64,000 bases of DNA from Gadus chalcogrammus (taxonomy: Eukaryota; Chordata; Actinopteri; Gadiformes; Gadidae): the NCBI RefSeq assembly GCF_026213295.1, contig NC_079421.1:17970748-18034747 (forward strand), given 5' to 3'. The notes under the pieces are model-generated. The model saw only the letters and a list, made by a program, of their open reading frames with translations. It had not been told where the DNA came from and made no database searches. Below are positions 17,001 to 29,053 of this stretch, in pieces (position 1 is the stretch's first letter; every line of letters starts with the position of its first letter). Position numbers and translations under genes: made by a program.

Positions 17001-17587
17001 AAAGTAAATAGAGGTAGGATGCACAATACTTCATACATATAATTTCTTAACTATCGGTTAAGTATCTCACACATACTAGCACTGATTTCCAATGGCTTTG
17101 ATCGCCGCAAAAAAAACAACAACGATAACAGTCAAGTCATGTAAGCTGGTAGCCACTGAAATGCCTTCCAACTGAATGCATTCCTAGAGCCGGGCTCTAC
17201 AGTGCCTCGAGACCCCTGACCTGCTTGGCAGCAGAGGGAGTCATAAGGGGTGGCTGGTGTCCTACCATGAGGCCCTTGAGGCTGCGGTAGTAGGGCTCCA
17301 GCAGGACGCAGGCCACAGAGCACACCTGGGCCGTGCGGTCCCAGCCGTCCGAGCAGTGGACCAGCACACTGGCGCCCTCCTCAGAGATAGCCTGCGGACG
17401 GACACAGCCACGGCAGAATCACCAGGACAGCCACAGTGACATGTGAGCGGCAGGGATGTTTGTGCACATACACAGAGGTCCACACGTGCACATGCACAAG
17501 CACAAACGTCCACACAGACATCCACAAACACGTGCACAGACATCAACACCCGTGCACGGACACCTACACAAACACGCGCACAGAATT

Positions 17588-17633
<46 letters not shown>

Positions 17634-20600
17634 GCACAGACATCCACATACGTGCAGACATCTCCACACACGTGCACAGACATCTCCACACACACGTGCA
17701 CAGAAATCAACACACACGCGCAGTTATCCACACATGTGCAGTTATCAACACACGTGCACAGGCATCCACACACACGTGAACAGACATCCACACACACACA
17801 AAAACATCTGCATAGACATCCACACACGTGCACAGACATCCACACACACAAGACAGGAGAGGGAGGAGGGGATGGTTTAGCCCTCCAAGCTGACCTTTGC
17901 AACAAAGACACCGGCATCCAGTACGGCTTTGATGTGCTTCAGCCAGCCTGAGCCCTCCAGTCCCTCCAGAAAGTTTGCCATGGAGGGGGTCCGCAGCTCA
18001 CACACTGCAACATACAACACAGCTGTCTCAGCCCCAGGAAACACACTGGATAACACCAGAGTTTATTAAAACCTGCACGTTCCCAGGGAGACCCAGATCC
18101 TAACCGCAAGACTGAATGTAGGTCACCATCTTGGTGGTGACTGTTCAGGTTTCTCCTTGACTGCTGTAAGGGTTTTGAGTTTGTTTGGATCCTCTCGTTC
18201 GAATGTGTGTTGAGACAAAGTCCAGCTACGACATCAACGGCATACACATCTATTGCTGCATCATCGTGCCCTCAGTTTGTTTTTCTAGAAAAACTCACGT
18301 GTATCGAGTTCCATTTTCCATTTTAGGAGTTATGGGTAAATATTTGATAGTTCACTCTGGGTGCAGAGGGACGGTGTGTTGACAATTCATTTAGAGATGA
18401 CAAATTGCCACATAAACACTCCACACGCCCATAAAAGGGAGACACGCTTGTCGCTGCATGTCTGAGTACGAAAACATCTGTTCTCCGTTCCTACAGGCTG
18501 TGGACAACATGACCAGCTGACATGTGCGACCGCGCATATCCTCCGGGGAACAAGTGTTGACTCAACAGAGAGCCAATCACAATACTGGCTCCCCGTGGGG
18601 CGCCAATAGCAGCAGTTCCAAGTCCGAGGATCTGCCAATGGGAGCAGGTGTGGTTCCGGCTTACTGATAATACACAACAAAATACATAACTACTTGGTAC
18701 TGAAATGGAGTCCAAGAAACCACTAACCAACACGGCAGTGGGGAAGAAAAGGCCTTGGAATTCAATTTCAATTGAAAATCAAGGGAGAAGGAGCTCAAAG
18801 CGAAAGCCAAAAAGAAGAAATCCCGGCCAATCAAAAGTTGAAGGATGCAGCCTACTCCAGCACCGACAGGGGGCACAGAGTTATCACAACTAAGACCAAA
18901 CCCTAACTTTATTTTTTTCAAACTCCCATCATCCCTTCTCACGCCCTCAGACTCTCTTGGGGGGGGGGGGGGGGGGGGGGGGGGGATGAGGTTCGCTCCA
19001 GGAAACCAAAATAGTTCCTAAATCAAGTCCAGATGGATTCAAAGACTTCCTAGGCACACCCCTGCACTTTACCCAGAAAACTCTCCTCCTATGGGGTCAC
19101 CCGGGCACCGAGCGCAGAGGCAGTGCACCAGAGTACATGTGAAAGCCACAGGAGACGGTGGAGTTGTAGTACAGAGTGGGGATGATGTGATGATAAGACT
19201 GAGGAAAACCTAAACATCATGTGTGCCGTTTGGCAGGGGGTGAGGCGAGGTGAGGATGTAGCAATCTTCATGTACTATTAACGATGTCCTGTTGTTACCT
19301 CCTCCAGTCCACACCAACGCAGAAACCTCGGCAACTGTACTAGTTAGAGTGTTGGAAGGTACAGAGATCCATGTCCACACATTTACCTGTAGGCAGTCTT
19401 GGGCAATACCCAGCCTTCCTACCTGCTCCTTAACAAGGTGTACTTTATGTAAGAATATAGCAGAAGAGAGTAATATTTTGAAACAAAACAACCAAAAGGT
19501 CCAGTCCCTCTCTCCCTACGTTTCTCCCTAAGTGTTGCATTTCATGCACATGTGATTGGACAGAAATTACAAGGGAGCAGTCTAGAATAGACATTAGTTC
19601 TTAACGAAGCAGGCGCAGTGAATGTAAAACAGATTTTATCACAGATATTTTGCTTACTCTTATAGCTGAAGGATATGCCATTTCAAAAAAATTACACTCA
19701 AATAACAGCTCTTATGTTTTACCTACAGCACCTTCAATGATCTGAATTCACTGTATGTCACTCGAGATAAAATATGTTATTTAGTCTAGAGGTGATCATT
19801 ACCGTCCAGCATCTTCTGTTGACTGCTTCTCATGACGTGGATGTTCTCAATGCTGATGAACTGGAACTTTATGTTGGAGTAGTGGTCTTCATTTTCATAG
19901 CCTTTTCCCGCTGCGCGATTTGCAATCGCATTTAACTGAAAATACATGACACAATAGAGTTAGAAATATATATATATATATATAATTTAAAAATAACTCA
20001 AAAGGTAAGATTGCCACTTAAACTATGAACACCATTCTAAAATGTCGTAGCTAGTATACTTGCAAGTATGCATTACGTATGCAATTATACATGTTCAAAT
20101 AATATTAATCGGATTTCCCGCAAAGAGGTCAGGAAAAAGACATGCATACATACATACACACACATAATAAGAATATATAATATTTTATTAATTTATAAAT
20201 ATACATAATTTCATTCTGCCCAGCTGGCAAAACACTGTCGGTCAAAATAAAAGCGCACCTGAACATACATCAGAGTACTTTAGGAGCTTGTGTTTTCCAA
20301 AGCCATTCATGGGCCCCCAAAAGGTCTCACCTTGGGCCGGGTGTCCACCACATACATGAAGTCACTGCGGGGGTTCGACCTCCGGATGGCCTCCAGCAGC
20401 TGCTCATCCTCCAGGCAGCGTGCGCTGAAGCCCGACAGCGGCTGGCTGCTTCTGCAGATGGCCGCCTAGTGGGAAGCCAGAGGCAGTATTAGATTATATA
20501 GGCTTTAATCCTTCCATTCCTCCTTCCATCCATCCATCCATCCGTCATTCATCTATAAATGTATCATGCAGCTATTCATATCATCCACCCAAATCACTCA

Positions 20601-23351
20601 TTCATCTATTCATCCATCATCTACCACTTATCATTCATCTTTCACCTATAAGCCATCCATCTATTCACCCGTCTTTCTATGATTGCAGTTCATAGTTCAT
20701 AACAAGGAAAACCAAAATAGCTCTCTGCACTTGGAAACATCACATCTTCACTGTGCCATGCCTCTCTTTATTCCCCAAACACACGGACAGAGAGCCAAAG
20801 CGAGGTCAGTGCTCCGATGTTTTTTTAATTGGGGTGAAGCAGGCTCGTAGAATAACACAGCATCACTGACTCCAGCATTTTATTTTTGGTTGTTCAAGGG
20901 GCGGTTAATCAAATATGCATGTTTTATTTAAAAGGAAGGGACCCTAGGGACAGGCCATTGGCCTTGTAAGTGATAGTGGTCCTCTCTGTCACGTACCACA
21001 GAGAACAAATGGTAAGCGAGAGAATATGAGCACAGAGGGCACCACAACCGAGCCTCAATCCTGGGAAGTTGACCCAACAAACATAACTCCCTACTAGTCA
21101 AATGTAAAAGAAAATACAAATTTAGAGCTGATCATCTAAAGAGGTTAGATTACCCCTAGTCTTTCTTGGCTTGCTCAAACTGTCCTATCAACTGCTGCTG
21201 CTGCTGCTGTTGTTTGTACTTCCTGAGAGAGGACGTCCCATATCAAACACTTTATCTCAACGTATGAACATTTATATTTATGTTTATGTACTCGCGTTGA
21301 ATATATATTTAGCATTGATTGAAAATCTTGACCAATGCATATGGTTCAACTACCCAGCATTGCCAATATAAATGTTTCACTAAAATTAAATATCAATGAA
21401 ATTAATATTTTAACGACAAGGGGCCAACAGTGGGGCGTACCTGGTTGTCTTTGCAGTAGTAGGACAGCGTGGGGAACCTCCCCCTGCTCCTGAATTTGGA
21501 GCTGCCCACGATGACTTGCTGCGTTGCTGACTCAGGTACGTAGAGCTCCGCCGGGTACGTGTCACTCACCTGGGTGGACCACACACCCATCAACATTGCT
21601 TTTTTTTATTTGTCCATATAAAGGCGAGACTTTATTAATCCACGAAGGGCAGTTCAGGCGTTGCAGCCTCCAATGGAAACGGTGCAAATAAAAGTTTTGA
21701 TGAAATACAAATAAGAATACAGATATGTCTGTAAATGCCACGTCAATGTATAAAATAAACCAAATTGAATAAACCAAGGTCAAATGATCCGATTGCAAAA
21801 ACATTTTCACAAAAAGGAACCGATGTGCTCGTTGGCAAATTAGCAAGAAATGTTCAACGGCAAATCAAACCACGACACAAACCCATTTCATACCTATGAT
21901 TAATCAGAGATAGTTTTTAATCAAGCTGGTGTAAACCTCTCATGGGAGCAGGGACAAAGGGCTACTGACCTTGTAGCTCTGGTTGACAGGGGAGGACTTC
22001 CAGAGGGAGTTGGGTATTCCCAGTCTGCGGTACTCAGCCTTGAGGTTCAGAAAGCTCCACTCCTCTTTCCTGTCCGCCTCATCCACGTTGGGCTTGTAGG
22101 AGAAGCAGTATAGTTCCTCATATTGTTCTGAAGAGGAACACGCATGATTCAAACCTCAATCCAACAAATGAAACGCCATGTCCACATTGCATAGGAACAA
22201 GAACCCTTTTAATGAGCAGACAAAATCGACAAGCAATATATGATTTGCAAGTAACAACTATTTAATAAATATGACTTTAACAATAGCCAAACAGCTAAAT
22301 AGTAGAGATTTAATAGATACAGGTACGGTATTCATTAGAAAAACTACAACAATATTGAAAAGATTTTACACAGTATTGGTTGTTAGCCAAATGAGTTAGT
22401 TTTAATCCACTTTGGAGGAACTATCCCCAGGCTGATCAATGAATGTATTGTAGGGCTAGTGAGATTGATCCGACATAGGAGAGCTGTAGTTTTGTGGCAT
22501 GGTGTAACAGGCTCTTTGACTTGGGTTAGGATGGCACTGACCTGGCTGGGACAGGCGCTGTAAAGATGCTTGGATATGAACACAGTCCTGCTCTTGAGGG
22601 AAGACAAAATGAAGAACCTGGAAGTTCTTGCAGTGAATGAGTAGTGGGGACCCCGTGGATGTGTTGACTTGTTTTTCCAGCCGGCAGATTAAACTGTGAA
22701 GCACCTGATAAGATTAAAGGAAAGGCAGACCAAAAGGTCACTTTCAAACAATGTCGCCTGTCTAGTCTAATGCATGCTGTGCTTTAACATGTATTACAGC
22801 ATATAGAGATACTTGGCCAATGTGGTCTGTGGGACAGTCACATGTTGGGAGAGTAACTGTTTGCCTACCCATGTTTCAGAGCGCACTTGAGTCTCGCTCT
22901 CCACATATATAGAATGTGTGGCGGTCAGGTAGAGCGTGCCCACACAGGACCTTCTGGGACTCAACCTGTTCAAAAGTCTCACGTTCTCCGCCTGAATGAG
23001 GAGAATACGACAAAAACAATCAAACACACTGGGCGAAGTAGGCTACAGCTAGCCGCTGAACGGACTATCTGGTCACGATGAATGAACGTTGGCCTACCGG
23101 TAAACAAATGGACCACGTCGTGAGAAAACGGGATTAATCGGAGTGCATACGTGTCCACCTGGCACGCACACCCTTATCATCACGATGCCAGATCATTTCA
23201 ATTAAAATACTAAGACACTTTTGCGAAGGATTATCGAATGAATCACTGCAACCGTGCAGCTGGGGTCCTTTCATACGTTGTATGGAATTGGAAATGTATG
23301 CACTGAAATCAGAGACACATTGGTTACCTTTGGTAGTCGGATGTGCTCCAT
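14012..23351 (-). CDS. mtmr7: mtmr7, myotubularin-related phosphatase 7, complete
   Basis: Active myotubularin-family lipid phosphatase. The family removes the 3-phosphate from PI3P and PI(3,5)P2, and MTMR7 partners with the inactive MTMR9. Minus-strand coding exons: 23351-23328 (MEHIRLPK), 22991-22869, 22704-22542, 22127-21970, 21569-21441, 20465-20331, 19935-19803, 18004-17895, 17391-17266, 16031-15982, 15847-15647, 15226-15092, 14872-14746 and 14344-14012 (stop). They total 1947 nt and 648 aa (human about 660). Residues 1-100 form the PH-GRAM domain. The phosphatase domain carries the CX5R signature HCSDGWDRT with nucleophile C338 and R344. A C-terminal coiled coil ([15 protein letters not shown]) precedes an acidic, Ser-rich tail. 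All junctions are GT-AG and in phase. Retained sequence such as [19 protein letters not shown] favours MTMR7 over MTMR6/8. The divergent neighbour slc7a2 has a likely 5' exon about 450 bp from this ATG. Confidence 0.96.
14474..14680 (+). mobile_element. SINE-like fragments in an mtmr7 intron
   Basis: TTTACATTTAGGGCATTTAG then CAGACGCTTTTAT (common teleost SINE tail) lies near another B-box-like piece, GGTTCTGGTTTCAAATCCCA. Confidence 0.5.
15984..16213. repeat. Exon-derived tandem repeat spanning mtmr7 exon 10 and its acceptor
   Basis: Four copies with period 52-58 bp are anchored by CATTCCC at 16012, 16070, 16122 and 16174. The first copy is the real coding exon (15982-16031) with its intron acceptor. 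The other three are diverged copies in the adjoining intron. Two of the three keep an AG just before the exon-like block. Confidence 0.8.
17455..17865. repeat. CA-rich minisatellite in an mtmr7 intron
   Basis: Tandem, diverged units of the type CAGACATCCACACACGTGCA with a pure (CA)n core near 17590-17630. It lies between mtmr7 exons 8 and 9. The long His/Thr/Cys-rich frames across it are repeat artefacts. Confidence 0.85.
18959..18985. repeat. Poly-G run (27 bp) in an mtmr7 intron
   Basis: Uninterrupted G27, a homopolymer prone to sequencing and assembly error. It is able to form G-quadruplex structures in principle. Confidence 0.9.
20512..20660. repeat. (CATC)n-like tetranucleotide repeat in an mtmr7 intron
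   Basis: Pure CCATCCATCCATC core near 20525-20545, followed by diverged CATTCATCTAT-type units. Confidence 0.7.
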
Positions 23352-23770
23352 TGCCAAAAACAGCTGTCTCACAGCTGTTCTATTTCCGGTGACAAAATAG
23401 TTAAGGCTAATTATAAAGCTACACTTCGCATATCGGCCCGAGAGTTTTGCATCATTATTATTCTTCTGCGAACCTTAGGTAAAACGACCATAATATTTGT
23501 CAGCCTATCATCATAAAACCAGATTCGTCCACAAGGTCCTAGAGCCTGCCATATAAGAGGCGTCGTGTGAATAAACTAAATATGGACCATGGGACGCGAC
23601 GCCTGTTTAATTGTTTAATTACGGGGAAACGGAAATAAATATGCACATCCACTAAATCTTGATTGGTTCTTTTGTCCTGAAAATAGACTAAAGCGGAGGC
23701 GTCTTTGGGTCGCTTCACATCCAACCACTGTATGGACAAGTAGCACGTTGTGGGGGTGTGTCCTCGGAAA
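23352..23770. promoter_or_regulatory. Divergent mtmr7 / slc7a2 promoter interval
   Basis: About 420 bp between the mtmr7 start codon (minus strand, 23351) and a TATA-containing start on the plus strand. No coding sequence is seen. A shared or bidirectional promoter is inferred from the spacing only. Confidence 0.4.
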
Positions 23771-23828
23771 TATAAACGTCAGTCCGATCGTGACCCGTCT
23801 GTAGCTGTCAAGTCTGGGACCGCGAAAA
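23771..23828 (+). promoter_or_regulatory. slc7a2: TATA box and candidate slc7a2 non-coding first exon
   Basis: TATAAA at 23771-23776 is followed within about 55 bp by AAAA|GTAAGT, a consensus splice donor (GT at 23829). No start codon is needed in the short exon, since slc7a2 coding begins at 29054 right after an acceptor at 29038-29039. Alternative first exons are known for mammalian SLC7A2. Assignment here is inference. Confidence 0.4.
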
Positions 23829-24641
23829 GTAAGTTTCTAATTTAATTTGAGTGGGTTTCTATACGAGTGCGCCGTATCGAAAAACGGAATACCTATTTAA
23901 AGAATATCAGTATTTAACTTGGAACTTTTCCCCCAGTCCCAAAAACCAAAGAGCAGGCCTGGATGATGCATGTTTGGTAGGCCTACATGGAACAATTTGG
24001 AGTGCAGATAGCTATAATGAACTGCAATGCAATGCAAAAGTACAGATATTTATATAGATAGTCAAAATTCAATGTTCCAGGAATTTGTGATTAGAACGGA
24101 AGTTATGGAGAGACGTGTATTTATCTTTCTTCATTAAAACGCACACCATTACGCACACGGTTACAAATGCCAAAATGTGTAGTTGATGAATGATCATTAC
24201 AGAGTCAACTGCAAATTGCGAGGTGTAAGGCAATTCACAGGGACAGGGTGTTGATATGGAACTTTCAGTCATTTTTTCAGTCAAAGAAATGTGTCCGTAT
24301 GTCATTTCGTTGTCGGTAGGGACCCCTTGAAAGACATTTTCGATGTAGGCCTATGTATTTCTACATTTCTGCATTCGACTCCAGCTTGTTGCGAGCTCAG
24401 CAGCCATCTGTTGCAGGCTACTAGAGTAAAGTTGAAGCAATAAAACTGTTGAGTTAAACTAAGCAGAAGTGATTGACTTACTGATGCTTGGCAACGCTGC
24501 CACACTCCGATGGCCACTGGCCCTAACGCACCATCGCACTCGATTCTCTCTATTAAATCCGCATGCTGAATGACTGATGAATAGGTTTTTATTATTTCAT
24601 TTGGAATATGTTGCAACATTGTATAATCTCATCATGCAAAT

Positions 24642-24677
<36 letters not shown>

Positions 24678-25193
24678 CCTATATATATATTTATTTTTTT
24701 CCAATGGTAATGAGACTAACGATTTGTTTTCTGTGTGTGCACTGAGTCGTATTATGCTTTTCTTTACGCAGAACACAAAGAAATCCCCTCTGGGATCTAA
24801 TTTTTATAACAGGCTATGGTAGTTGCATTTTAATAAAATGCAATATATATTTTTCAAATATGGCTACTCGCTACTCCACTAAACACAAATAGCCTAGGCC
24901 TACCAATTGGAACAAATGTATAGAAACCATTTGCTTATAAACCAGCCATGTGAATATCTAGTTAGAATCTGGGCAAGTAGTCTCAGAACCAGCTCTGTAG
25001 TTATCGTGGTTTCAGTAAATATTGGTATTGGTCGGCGGAATGGTAAATAAGCCATGCCTACAGGGTGTGGTTTACCCAGGTAAATCTTCAGTCTGTCTTG
25101 GCATGGGCGGATTGGTAAAGATGCCATGCTATATATAGGGTGTCACTTATCTCCAACCCATGAAGCTGTATATTGTTTTGTGTTGACCACTGT

Positions 25194-25290
25194 AGTGATG
25201 AGAAGTTCAGATCTTTTTTTTTACTCGGATGTTCGGATCTCGCTCATTCAAATGAACAAATCTTTTCGGGTCGGATCTTCACAGTCTACT
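25194..25290. mobile_element. hAT-like terminal fragment
   Basis: TAGTGATGAGAAGTTCAGAT resembles the left end of the element at 47388 (TAGTGATGGGAATTTCGATT). It is followed by similar GGATCT/GAATCA-type sequence. No matching right end was found, so this is probably a fragment. Confidence 0.35.
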
Positions 25291-26375
25291 ACTGATTCTG
25301 AATCAAGGCAGACACAGCCTGCTTTCTGTGCACTTCGACGTCCAGTATGGATAATTGTCTTTAAGCAATAATCCATTGCTTGGTTCTCATGTATTTGTTT
25401 TATATGGATCTTCTTTGTCGGCTACAAGGCAATACATTTACTTTGACCAGGGCAGGGGTACAGGAGGAAGGCAACTGTGGATAATGCTCAGTCTTATAAG
25501 TTAATAAAAAGAGTATTAAGTCAAGCTAAGAGCTGATGTCTTCAGGCTGGGGTGGCCAGTCTTCTCCTTTACTTTAATATGGAGAGGCTCTGTCAGCGGT
25601 TTAATATGCAGAGCCTCTGTCACTGGCTTCACTGGTTCACGGACACGTCAGGAGAGCAGGGATTAACTGCTGAGAACATTTATTAGATTTTTATATAACT
25701 TTATAACCTCACTATTTGTTGCCAGCCTTGATTATATCTAGTTGCTTGAATCCTAATTTTATTCATGATTTCAGATGAATCTGGAAGTTGGGCATAGTTG
25801 GCAAGAAGAATATTATTAGAAGATTATTTCAAAGGCATTCAGAAGACAATAAGCATCATTTTCGCCTATCCCATATTAAGCTGCTCAAGGAACTTATGAT
25901 CAATGAAAAATACTTGTATTATGCCCTACTTGTTGTATTTCGGGCCAGTAACACTACTGGCCAAATGGTTGTTGCTGTATTTTATTTATTTATCTCTCTC
26001 ATCGGGACCCTATTAATGCGTCTAAATGCTTCCACTTTGAGCTGTTGTCAGGCTTATCAGTAATGGTTCACTTCAACCTTTCCTGGTGACACCAGCGCTC
26101 AGTGGAGCGAGAGGTCCATGGCAAACAGCACTCAATCTGTTGACCATACCTACCATGTCCAGAGCCGGCTAGGGCGGCCAACGAAGCAGAAGTGCATTCA
26201 ATTGGCTTCACACGATTAGCGCGAGTCAACAGCGGCGCATGGTTAGCCTCTTTCTCTCGTCCGCCATCGCCATGGTGACCGGTGGATGCTATGAGTCCAC
26301 TTCGGAAGACGAGTAGAGCTATACCAGGGGGAATATTATACCAGGGATACCCGGACTTTCCCCCACTGCACTGTT

Positions 26376-26617
<242 letters not shown>

Positions 26618-27779
26618 AATCTATGGGTGTGTATTCTACACACAAAGCGAGCGTGGCCGGTGGAGTCTCCAGTCTGCCCCTCTGCTAAGGATGGCATTCT
26701 CGTTTCAATCAGCATGCAGGTCAGACCAGCGGGCCCAGGCAGTCAGGGCCTGGAGGGGGCTTGGCTGGGGGACTTAAAGTACAAGACGGGCTCAAAGGCG
26801 AGCTGTTTCCAGGCTCTCTCTAGCGTGGCTGCACAGTGTTGTCAGAGGGGCCAGCTGCAACCTTCCCACCGCGGCCTTCATCTGGTCTGAGCCAGATCTT
26901 GGCAGCAACAGCCCCCCTGCCGTACATTCCATGTTATTTATATTTCGGTTCATTGTTCGTCATTAACAACGAATGAGTTGATCCCCACAAAGTGAAAAAA
27001 ATGGAATAACCCCCTAATCTGGAGCAGTGCCATTATTGCTGTGGAGGAGGCGGGTCAGTCGGGGGGGGGGGGGGGCGGGGGTGTAGTGTACTATTGATTT
27101 TCTGTGATGTCCTTGACTCCAAGGGCTCAGTGTACATTGAGCAATACTTATCTTCCATTAAGAGGACTCGACCCCAGCAGCGCTCCGCGTCCACCCTTCA
27201 CTGACCAATCAGCACGCATGCTTTTAGCGGCAGTCCTCCATGCTGCGCTGGGCAAACACCGACGTCTGTCTCAATGTTTGTCCACGTCAGTTGCCTAACA
27301 ATTTATCAGCCGTCAGTAAGTAACCCGGGCAGCCGGGGAGCTTGTTGGGCCGGCGCGGACATCAGAAATATAAACGAATGCCGCAAATAAATGTCATATC
27401 TCTCAGTCTGGTGTCGGGACTAATACGGGCTCCTTCAGAACACATTGGCGTACCAGAACTCATTGCTCCCCCCAACCCTGCCTCAGACCCTCCCTCCCGC
27501 CCCCCTGTCTGGCTGTCTCCCCCCTCTGGGCCTCTCCTCCCCTTTGCACTGTCCTGTGAACGTCACTGCAGTGTCTGATTGGGGGGGGGGGGAGGGGTAG
27601 GTGGGTAGGACCGGTGGCTTGGTCCATGGTCTATTGAGACCAGCTGGGGATAGAGGGGAGGAGCGAGAGTGTACATAGGGGCAGTTTAGATGCCTTAAGA
27701 TTGCATTTGGGGACTCTGCAGTGTGACGGCAGTGTCTTGGTGGAGTTCTGCAGCTTGTTGGACCCTGCACACACCGTGG

Positions 27780-27930
27780 CTTTCTTTTGGTGTCCCGGGC
27801 CGCTACTGCTTTCGACTAGCCGTCGTGAAAGTCCCGTGGAGGACGGATATTTAGTCGTCCTCTGACTGATTTAGTTTTATTCGTCGCAACTTGGAATCAT
27901 TGAATTGATATTGCGTCAGCATAGAGATAG
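27780..27930 (+). other. slc7a2: Second candidate slc7a2 5' non-coding exon
   Basis: ATAGAGATAG|GTAAGT at 27921-27936 is a near-perfect donor. It lies about 1.1 kb before the acceptor that precedes the slc7a2 ATG. The upstream limit is unknown, and the function as an alternative first exon is inferred. Confidence 0.4.
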
Positions 27931-28029
27931 GTAAGTGGTGTTGGAGGAAATCTTGCATCAGACCGTATCAACTTTTTTCTTGGAATTATTTTAACTACTT
28001 TACTGAACTGTAGTGTTAAATGTGTATAT

Positions 28030-28100
28030 TTTCTAATATGTATGCGTGTATGTATGTATATGTATGTATGTATGCATGTATGTATTTATGTATGTATATT
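28030..28100. repeat. (TATG)n tetranucleotide repeat
   Basis: Tandem GTATGTAT units with minor interruptions in the intron before the slc7a2 coding start. Confidence 0.8.
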
Positions 28101-29053
28101 AAGCTAAAATTGTTTGCCTCTAGTTTAATTGCGGATTCACGTATGATAATAATATTTTGAATAGGTCATCATTTTTATTTAAGCATTTAAATATTTTTGC
28201 GTAGTTGTGTTTACAAAAGTCAAGAAAACATTTAAACTTTAAGAAGATTATACCTATTTTTCTATCCCTCCAACCTTCCCCTGTAACATAATTCACCCAT
28301 CATTGTTATGTTAATTTGCCCTATTTAAAATTAATCACACTTTGTTGGATATCAATGCCCATCTAAATGCTAGTCACATTTGATTTATCGCTAAACGTAC
28401 TGTTTGAAAGCAAAAAGTAGCAACACACATTCTCTATGCACGAATAATCCACTCGTCCGTCATTGTTCTGAAATTCCGCGGCACCCCAAGCTAGTTTAGT
28501 TAATCAAAAGGACAGTTGCATGCATTACATAACAGACTGCTAAACTTTGTCCTCCTCTTCTTCCTGTACTGTAAAAAATACTCCCATCAACAATACAATT
28601 AGTGTGATGAATTGGAATGCCAGCCTGACGGCCCCCTCTACGAGGCAGTCCTTTGAGCACTTAGATATGCATCGTTAACCACAGACAACGGGTTATAATC
28701 AGACCGTCACCATCTCCGATGGGACTTTGTCGTAGTTGAGTTTGGCTTACACTTTATTGGCTGAAAGAACTGTCCACACCCCCCCCCCCCCCAAAGCATC
28801 TTTCAGTGCGTACATTCTGTAGCATGGGTGGCCCCAGGGGGATCAAACCCCTAACCCTGGCGGCGTTGATGCCATTCTCTGCCAGTTGAGTGGGGAGTGG
28901 GGACCATCATCAATTTTAACTTGGACTGTATAACCATATTTTGACCCAGTGCAAATATATAATCCTAGTACAAACTGCTCCGTCCCTGATCAAAAGGTTT
29001 TGTGCATTTGTTTTCGGTTCTGCGCGACCCGTTCCCCAGCAGTCGGTGTCACC

